DNA of 64,000 bases from Magnolia sinica. Its lineage: Eukaryota; Streptophyta; Magnoliopsida; Magnoliales; Magnoliaceae. The notes under the pieces were generated by a model. The model saw nothing but the letters and a program-made list of their open reading frames with translations, was not told the DNA's origin and did not search any database. The stretch is from the NCBI RefSeq assembly GCF_029962835.1, contig NC_080575.1, positions 44,754,437-44,818,436 of the forward strand. The letters are read 5' to 3'. This document shows, piece by piece, positions 56,390-64,000 of the stretch. Positions within the stretch are counted from its first letter, which is position 1, and the number at the start of each line of letters is the position of its first letter. The translations under genes and the position numbers were made by a program.

Positions 56390-57611
56390 TCCACAAATTA
56401 ACAATATTGTGCCCAAGTCATAGTAGAGTGGTACCAGTTAAGATACTCCCTGACATAATGCTGGTACTCATCTACTCCGAACTGAATCAATACGCCCATC
56501 CGTAGGTATTGTGTAATCGTCACAGTCTATAACTGATGTGGAATTGGGAAGGGCACATATGAAGCTCCTTGGTATCGATATTGTTGGCCATATCCATACT
56601 GCTGCTCATATCCTTGCCCATATGCAGAAGTGAACTCCTGACCAGGTTTGAAAAATGATGTGCTATAACTGCTGGAGTCACTCGTCGCATATCCACTAGG
56701 TCCATATCCATGCCCATACTGTGGCACAGAACTCAAGCTACTCTCCTGTGTTTGTGATCCAGATTCATGTTGTGGCCTACAACTCGAGCTCCCCTCCCTC
56801 GTTCGTGATCCAAATCTAGAGCTACCTCGCCTGCCATGAACGCTTATCTCCCTCATGCATTTTGCCAGTAGCTCCTCCTCAAAATTTAAAAGTTGATGAG
56901 TCTTTTTTTTCTGTGGTAGCTTTTGACACGTGTATGTCTTATTGTAAACAAGACAGGATCTTGGTTCTCCTGGACGAGAACCATTGTCAGAGTCCTGCAT
57001 GGAATGATTGAAATTCTCCTCCCTGGTGAAAGGGCTAAGAGGCCTCTTATCCTGACTCCCACCCGCGTCGCCACCATCCCCGTCGCCATCATTATCATCC
57101 TTACTGTCCTTAGAGTCATCGTTACCCTTATCGCCTCCATCATCATCACCGGACTCATTCTCCGCATCACTCTTTGACTTAGTCTCAGTGTCAGATAATG
57201 TCTACACGTCATGTGTCCCGCGTGATAGTGACTATAGCGGGCTGCCCTCCGGCCTCCTCATTAATGGGTCGAATGCCTCAGTAAGAGACCTCCGCTGCTC
57301 CACATGTGCATTAACATCAATCCCTTGTGTCTCTACTTCCACAGCAATATGTGGCTTTGGTCGCCCATCTGAGGTATCCAAGTCATCTGACCTAACCCAC
57401 TAGTAAACTGGGTCATCCTCCACATCCTCAGCATATGCATGTTGTTCGACCATTATCAGGTTCAGTGGGTCTTCCCGCGCTTTTCTTCTTCCTTCCGTGT
57501 GGAGCAGCCTCTCTCGTAACTTCATATTGTAGTGACAATACACTAGCTTCTGAAGCCTCTCATACCATAGTCTATTACGTTTATTTGTGTGGATGAGGGA
57601 GAATGTACTCC
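56390..57611 (-). pseudogene. hAT transposase C-terminal remnant
   Basis: On the minus strand from 57611 it reads NWSTFSLIHTNKRNRLWYER then LVYCHYNMKLRERLL, the C-terminal dimerisation region of plant hAT transposases. After an in-frame stop it continues WVRSDDLDTSDGRPK, a stop near 57228, then an acidic Asp/Gly-rich stretch (about 57190-57010), RPLSPFTREENFNHSMQDSD, and a Tyr/Gly/Ser-rich tail (YGHGYGPSGYATSDSSSY, YGQGYEQQYGYGQQYRY), with a stop at 56527-56529. A further possible tail, QYLRMGVLIQFGVDEYQHY, runs to about 56395. The catalytic part is missing: the match to hAT stops at 57611, where LINE sequence begins. Confidence 0.75.
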
Positions 57612-58215
57612 AATTCCTTCTATAGGTTGCTTTGTCCTGAAGGAAGCTCTAGCCAAGAGGGGCACGCTTAACACTTTTGGTCCTATGGAGTGCTGTCTAA
57701 AGTGTTTGCCTTCACATGGTTGGTGGGCAGGAAGAAGGTGTTGACTATAGACAACCTTTAGAAGTGGTATATGATCATCCTGAACATGTGCATGCAAGAT
57801 GCCAAATCTATTGACCAGCTCTTCATCTTTTGCCCCTTTACCCTCAAGGTGTGGGAGCATGTTATTGCTGATTTTGTTGTGCTGTGGGTTATTCCTTCCT
57901 GGGCATGGCATGGGCGAGATGGAGGGAAGCATGACCGTTCTACTTAGCTCTTGACGTTACCGGCCATGTGGTGGGTTGTTTGGGGCGAGAGAAACAGAGG
58001 ACAGTTCCAGAATTCCTCTAAACTTTTTGAGGCAATTGTCGAGGCTATCAAATTGTCTATATCTGAATGAGTTATCAATTGCTCTAATCACTTGTAATAG
58101 GGTTGCCTTTTGGGCTGTTTTTTTGGCTTTTTCGTCGTTGTACTTTTTCCTGTTTTTGCCTTGGCAAGCAGGCCTTTAATAAATTTCCCATTACCCTTCA
58201 AAAAAGAAGAAGAAG
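57612..58215 (+). mobile_element. LINE ORF2 3' end with tail
   Basis: Plus-strand reading gives zf-RVT-like pieces: LTIDNL then WYMIILNMCMQDAKSIDQLF and CPFTLKVWEHVIADFV. WWVVWGERNRGQFQNSSKLF then EAIVEAIKLSISE follows, and it ends GCCTTTAATAAATTTCCC plus an A-rich tail near 58200. It is 5'-truncated at the hAT remnant. From 58008 rightward it is shared with the left arm (6765-7045). Confidence 0.75.
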
Positions 58216-60385
58216 AAAATACAAAAGAAAAGAAAAAGACTGCTTGTGAAGGAGTAGAATACATGATTCAGGATTGCTTGATGAAGCACCATTCATAAAT
58301 CTTGGACCTTTACATGTGTTTGGGAATAATAATTTTTTTAGTGTTGGTCTAGGTCTCATCCGAGGGCAATAAGAACTTCAATTTCTCATAAACCATTAGA
58401 AGCAGAAGCTGGTAGACACCTCAACAGTGGTTGTTTCATTAGATGCTCTCTGTTTCTTACATGAACAAAGCATGCTGAGTTTCTAACGTATGCATCAATG
58501 GAGCCTCTTTACAACTTTTGGTTTTGGATGGCGAGAAAACTTTATTTAAGGAAAACAAAGGGAATACAAGAACAGTGAGTGGCCAAATTCAAGTGGCCCT
58601 CTCGTCGCTTTCTCAAGAGCGAGGTTTCTTTACTGCTACTTTTTTAATTCATCTTATTCTAGCTTCATTGAGTAATCACCATCACCAAGTACTTTTAAAT
58701 TCTCTGTTTAAGACAGTTTGATTCAAATCCCATGGAAAGCGATTGACTTGAATTTCATTGGAGAAGAACCATACATGGGCAGTGTAGGTGCATGTGCAGC
58801 TTTGAAGTTAGTTTTTATCTTGTGAGCTAAATGGAGATGAAATGAAATTGCAAGTGGTCATGGTTTACTAGAGCTTCTTACCTATCTAGAGTGTCAAGCT
58901 TATGTAAAGGTTTTTCGGCTGGCAGAGGTCTTCTATAAAGCAATCATCTACAGGATCATAGATGGTTCGCACTAGCAGTTCTGGGAGATGCTGGGGGATG
59001 ATCGAGACTTTTGTCCATGTGTGGCAATGGCATGGAGTTCATTGGGGTAAGAGAAGGATAATTCTGTGCCATTCTCTCACATTTTTTTATTCTATGGAAA
59101 AGAGATCTTTCCTTGTTTTTTATTGTATTGGGAAGTGGGGCCTCTTCCACTTGCGTTTTGTGTCTTCCTGCCATAGAATTTCCTCTGCAACATTATATCT
59201 TCTACTTGAGTATTCACTTCTTCCGGCTGTGGATTTTGTTCCATGCGACGTTAGATCTCTTCCTTTTGTGAAGTAGTCTCTTTTTTCTTCTTTCAATTTT
59301 TCATGGTATATGAAGATGGCTTTTGGCTTGGGAGTTGTGGATTTATTTCCTTCCCAGAAATATTAGATTTTATTTTATTTTTTTCCTTTTCAGATTTGTA
59401 TGTTTTTGTTGGTATTTGTGGGGATTTCCCCTTGCCTTGTTTGCAGGACCTTTCTTCAACAAGAATTTCATGGAGGCAGGTTTCTTGTTCTTTACAAGAT
59501 GCCATTTGTCTATATTTGATCTTGGGCTTTTTTTTTTTTTAACTACAATTTTTAAATGGATGATTAGAATATCTTTTTTTGTTTTTTAATCAGCAATCTT
59601 GTTTTTATATATGGCACTGCTTAAATGATTCGTGTCACTAGGAATGTGATCATAGTTAAAAGACTCAATGACTTGGACCGAATCGTTTGATCCTGAGTTG
59701 AGTTGCGACTGAATCGACCTGACTCGCCTGAGTTGGGGGTGACTCGTGGTATCAAACTGGATTAGGTGCTACTGACTCCGAGTTGACTCGGATAAGTTGC
59801 ATGAGGCTCATTTGTCTTAAAACCATGAATGTGATGGTTACATGATACCTTGGTGCACGAACCTTCTAGTTCCACCTATCACACTCCGGACTTGCACTTT
59901 GGCTTCCTGATTATTTATTACATATTCAACTGGACGATTCCCTGCTCCCATACCTGAACTTGCTGTCTATTTGTTGGAGTGAAAATGAGAATGACTCAAA
60001 TGCTTATGTCTTGAAAGATATCTTTATCTGTTAATTTTCATGGATTAAAGTCCTCTTGCATCAATGTTTTAGAGTTTCTGGATTAAAGTCCTCTTGGATT
60101 GACATTTTAGAGTTTTTAGAAATCTGTTTAGATAGGTTGGACATTTGAATTGTGGAAGACGCTTTTTTCTCATTGTTCAAAAAAAAAAAAAAAAAAAAGA
60201 AAGAAAGAAAGGAAAAGAAAAAAAGATGCTGTTTTCTCCATTTGAAAAGAAGTTGGGAAAGGCGAAGTGAGGCTGTTATTTCTCCAGTCGTCTACTTCTC
60301 CATCTCAAAAAACTCATACAAGATTTTTCTTTTACATGCAAATGAAACAAATGAATTATACCATTTTCATAAAATGACAACAACA
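58008..60385. repeat. Right arm (outer part) of the inverted duplication
   Basis: Reverse-complement partner of 5322-7045. The pairs are 58010-58600 with 6440-7045, 59270-59590 with 6100-6445, 59640-59850 with 5860-6065, and 59950-60385 with 5322-5760. It contains one extra block (58605-59270). The arm ends at about 60385, where ACAACAACATTGATTGG departs from the left sequence. Confidence 0.85.
58605..59270. mobile_element. Insertion private to the right arm, about 665 bp
   Basis: The left arm reads TTCAAGTAGTCTC here in reverse; the right arm splits it, with AAGT on both sides of the block. The inside has LINE-like words but no frame I can name. The class is unknown. Confidence 0.5.
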
Positions 60386-62640
60386 TTGATTGGTTGCTTT
60401 TTTTTTTATTATTATTATAAGAATTTGAGGAATTATTGATGAAATGAAAATTAAAGTAGATGGGCTAACAGGCCCCATGCAAGTGACTCTCTATCATTTA
60501 GAGAAGCAAATAGCCAACCTGAATATGCTTAACAAAGAAGCAACAACATCCTTTCTAGCATTACAGGCCGTCCCATTTTCTGAGTATCTTCTTCATTGAG
60601 CATTCCTGAAACCAAAGTCGTCTCTCTCAAGTGCCTAGTTGATTATCGTAAGAAGGATTTTCTTTATTAGCGCTTCTAATGGGGAAGCTGCATCCTCAAT
60701 TATTGTAGCATTTTTCTCCATGTACCCCCAAAAAATTCCACAGAGACGCATCCTTCATAACATTTCTTTGCAGTTCTTGAGTGCATGGCCCCTTGAATCC
60801 TCCATTGTATTTTACATAGAGCCACTTAGGCATCAATCAATCCCAAAACAGGGATTAAAATCCTCTGGCGACTCCACAGTGAAGGAATAAGTGATGAAAT
60901 CCATTTTATTTTATTTTTTCAAGTATTAAAGTCTTCTTGTGAAGGAAAGAGTCTCGGGTGCCGTCATTAGCACCTAAGAGTATCATTTTCATGTTGCAAA
61001 TGCTCTTCTTATTTCTCATTTTAACATATGAAAGTAAGATCAAGACAATAAAAATCATAGAAGGTAAGTATGAATATTTTATGTATGAAGCCACTCATTG
61101 GCTTAGGTCATGCATGCTTTTAGCTTCATATTCCATTCTTGAACTCCAGTTTGGATTGAGCCGAGTCAGTTTGGGCCAGTTGAGCCAATGAGTCAGGCTT
61201 GGTCTTGATGAATTTTAAGCAGGTGGGCTTAGGCTAGATTTTTTGGCCAATGCTTGAACTGCTGTCGCCCCTAAATGCAGCCCAACTAGGGGTGTAAATT
61301 ATTAAATTGCCAGATGGATTGTTCGACCCAACCGAAAATGGAATGGATGTGGGTCCAAAATATAGACCCATGAAGCATCGTTGGCTCCAAAAATTTGACA
61401 TGATTGCTGAAGTAATTTGGGTCTTGGACCCCCCATATTTATTTATATGTAGCAAGAAGCCCCAAATCCTTGATTTGTCCAAGAAACACTGCATTTCTTT
61501 GGGCTGAGGAAGTGAAGGGAATGAGCTCGGCTGCTTCTCCTCCACAATTTTTTCTTGGTGCCCATTCCTCATGATCTTCACGCACCATTAGCACCTTGCT
61601 CTCCTCTTATTCTTCATTGGATGGTTCGGATGGACTTCCCTGTTCTTTGTCAACTAAAATAGACTTGACCCGATTACTGAAGTAATTTGGGTGTTGGACC
61701 CCCCAAAATCAACCCGACTCGACCTAACCTTGAGGCTTTTTTTAAATGGATCTATTTTGATCCATCCTGAAATAAACCCGACCAAGGCTTGGACCAGACC
61801 TGGACTCGAAAAAGTAGGGTGGCCATGGGTAGGGCTAGCTTCGCCATGAACTTAAGACCCTAGGTTGAAGATCATCCAAGCCTGAGCCTGAAAAAAAATG
61901 CTTGGGATTGGATTCGATCTAAACTGACCTAGCCTGGCTTGAAATTTTGATAAAATCCCTATTGCCTACTTGAATGTTCCTAACCCATCTGTTGATCTGT
62001 GGACTAGGCCACTCATCCATTAGTCCATGTTCAAAATGGATGGGTGGTCTAGTCGATGATTGGAATTTGCATGTTTGTAGGTTACGACATATTCATATAA
62101 GGTTGTGTTGGATGGTGCTTGGGCCAGCTAAAATGACTTGAGCCCAAGCTCAACTTGATAATTAATCAGACAATGCATGTGAGGCTCAAGCCAGCTAAAA
62201 CCTGGGTCAGACTTGTTGGGTTAGTCGGGCTACCGGTCCCATTGCCACCATTATAGAAATATGGTTAGTTAGAGGGTGGGAAAAGTGAGAGTTGGGAGAC
62301 TGCCTAATTACTAGGTTTAATTAGAAAAATTAGTAAGTTGGAAATTCTAATTAGTTAATTAGTGGATGGGCTGTGCATGGGTCGCCCCTATAGCTATTCG
62401 GGATGTATTAAATAAATGGATTGGCTTACTTTGACTTTACCTAATCTAGATTTTAATGATTTGGGTCTAGTGAAAAATATATAGATATTTACTACTAAAT
62501 TCCAGAGTAATCTATATTTTACCAAATAATGCTTCCATGATTAAAAATTATGGAGGTGTTTTTTGAGGGATGAAAATATGAAAACAATCTCCTTCAACTT
62601 CTTTAAAAGTAGAGAAGCTCAAGACTTATGGGGCTCATAT
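60386..62640. other. No gene recognised
   Basis: Non-coding AT-rich sequence. From about 61280 to 62240 it is enriched in ACCCGAC, TTGGGCC and AGCCTGG words, perhaps another motif-rich element starting at AGGGGTGTAAATT (61286). ORFs here are short and unconvincing. Confidence 0.4.
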
Positions 62641-63080
62641 GGTATGTGTATTACATCCAACCTGGGCAGTAAGGTTATCAGATGGGTTACATTTGAACTG
62701 GGATGTTTTGAATGGTATATATTATTTTTTCATGGATTGGCACACGGTATGATTAGATCTATTATATTTTTTTTGTTTGTCTAAAAGATTACCCAATGTG
62801 TTATATTTGAATTGAAATATTTTGAAAGGTGTACATTTTTTACTAATGCACCTTCTGATCAGGTCAGCCATTTTTTTTTTTTTTGCCTAGAAGATTATCA
62901 GGTCGGCTACATTTGAATTGGAATATTTTGATTAGTATACAATTTTTTTTTATTTTTTATTTTTTTTAATGATTGGCTCACCTTATAATTGAATATGTCG
63001 TATTTTTGGTTAACCAGGAAGATCAAAAGATAGGCTACATTTGAATTGAGATATTTTGAATAGTGTGTGTTGATGCAGTT
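62640..63080. repeat. Degenerate tandem repeat, 105-130 bp period, four units
   Basis: Variants of GGCTACATTTGAATTGRRAT followed by TTTTGAATAGTRTRYATT occur at about 62685, 62800, 62903 and 63036. Confidence 0.65.
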
Positions 63081-64000
63081 TTCTGACAGACCCTCCATAG
63101 CGTACCTTCTTGAACTTGCACGAGTAGGCCCCAGTTTGTTTAAGGGACTCTCCGATGCCTAAGTCAGGCTTAAGGTCTTTTTTAAGTAGAGTAGAATCTC
63201 CAGAAAAGAGATTAGTCGAATGTTAGGGTTTGTGTGAATGTACCTACCTCAAATGGTGGGAGATGTTTTGCATATTTATAAGGGAGAGAGGATCTTGTAG
63301 TATGAGGATTCCTTCCAGATATCTTGGAGATTTGATATGATCCAAGATCTTCCCAAGATTATAGGTTTCCACAATTATCGGGATTTGAATTTATCTTCCG
63401 AGAGTCTTACGAGGATTCTGACTCTGTAGTTCTTTTAAGTCGAATTCCAAGGCAGGTGCTGAGTTAGAAATGAATGATACTGTCCTGATCAACAGATCAA
63501 CATTCACCATTTTCAACCATTAGACAAGCTAGAAGTTTCGTGTTTCCTTTACCTAGGTCTCGAGACCTTTTGGCCTCACCAGGAGTATCGTCGATTTATG
63601 GTCAATCGATGATCGAGCTATGGTGGTCTGTGACCGATCTGTGACTGATCTATGACTGGTCTATGGCTGATCTATGACTGATCTGTGACCGAACTATGAT
63701 CGATCCGTAATCGACATATGGCTAATTTATAGGCGATTCATAACTGTCCATTAGTCGACTTATAAATTAGGTTGGTATTTCAACCACTTGTGTGAGCTAG
63801 TAAGTTCTCTGTGTGTTCTTACAATTGCATTGCTTTCCTTGGAGATTGCTCTGTTTCTGAACGTAGAGGCCTTATCAGGCTCGAATTTCCATATGCTCGT
63901 GCTGGTTCAATAAAATTGGTCCATTCAATAAGCTGACTTCTAGACTTGTGACTTCTGGACTCTAGATTTTTTTTTCCCAACACTGTATATTATTTTTCAG
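63080..64000. other. Unclassified sequence; possible start of an LTR element; short 10-12 bp repeats
   Basis: GCATATTTATAAGGGAGAG (near 63270) could be a promoter. 63600-63760 has about a dozen variants of CTGATCTATGAC/CGATCTGTGAC. Composition and layout are reminiscent of an LTR, but no end pair or second copy lies in the window, so I do not call one. Confidence 0.3.

Overview
This window is plant nuclear DNA. It has a DYW-type PPR gene, pieces of the plant-specific KTF1/SPT5-like WG/GW protein, intron-bearing fragments of plant housekeeping genes, and dense LINE, hAT-MITE, CACTA and LTR remains. One GGCCCACCrTGATGTATG-type word recurs many times; from memory this is typical of magnoliid or other early-diverging angiosperm genomes, but the species is inference. 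Only one long intact protein gene is visible: a PPR-DYW gene at 19083-21593 on the minus strand. Almost everything else is repeat, transposon or broken gene copy.

Layout. 1-1430 is half of a foldback-like element with a mirror-image promoter at its core; a second copy lies at 40660-43640. 1430-5321 holds a motif-rich element, a LINE tail, a small MITE and a 51-bp minisatellite. 5322-17992 and 19451-28462 are the arms of a large inverted duplication around a 1.46-kb spacer. The right arm resumes at 58008-60385 after a 29.5-kb stretch that the left arm lacks. Each arm carries a PPR copy (right intact, left broken), an organellar ribosomal protein L11 copy (both broken, by different lesions), the same LINE and the same hAT MITE. 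The left arm alone has a 3.5-kb insert with a 12-bp target duplication.

28832-38474 is an intronless, disabled KTF1/SPT5L copy with an A-rich tail, probably a retrocopy. It is split by a 7006-bp CACTA element (30912-37917, perfect CTA target duplication) that has itself captured a TFIIS N-terminal-domain exon. 43853-56110 looks like a second, unrelated CACTA element of 12.3 kb. It carries exons of METTL5, cytosolic arginyl-tRNA synthetase, DNA2 and probably glutamine synthetase, in that order on the plus strand, with introns and mostly good splice sites. A 4013-bp solo LTR with a perfect GTAGT target duplication sits inside a METTL5 exon. 56390-58215 is the end of a hAT transposase joined to a LINE tail. 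60386-64000 has no gene that I can support.

Reading the nesting gives a relative order: LINE, MITE, L11 and PPR came first, then the inverted duplication, then arm-specific insertions and a large left-arm loss. Likewise a foldback element was entered by a GTATCG-motif element, then by CACTA-2 with its captured exons, then by the LTR element. All identifications are from reading the sequence; no database search was possible.
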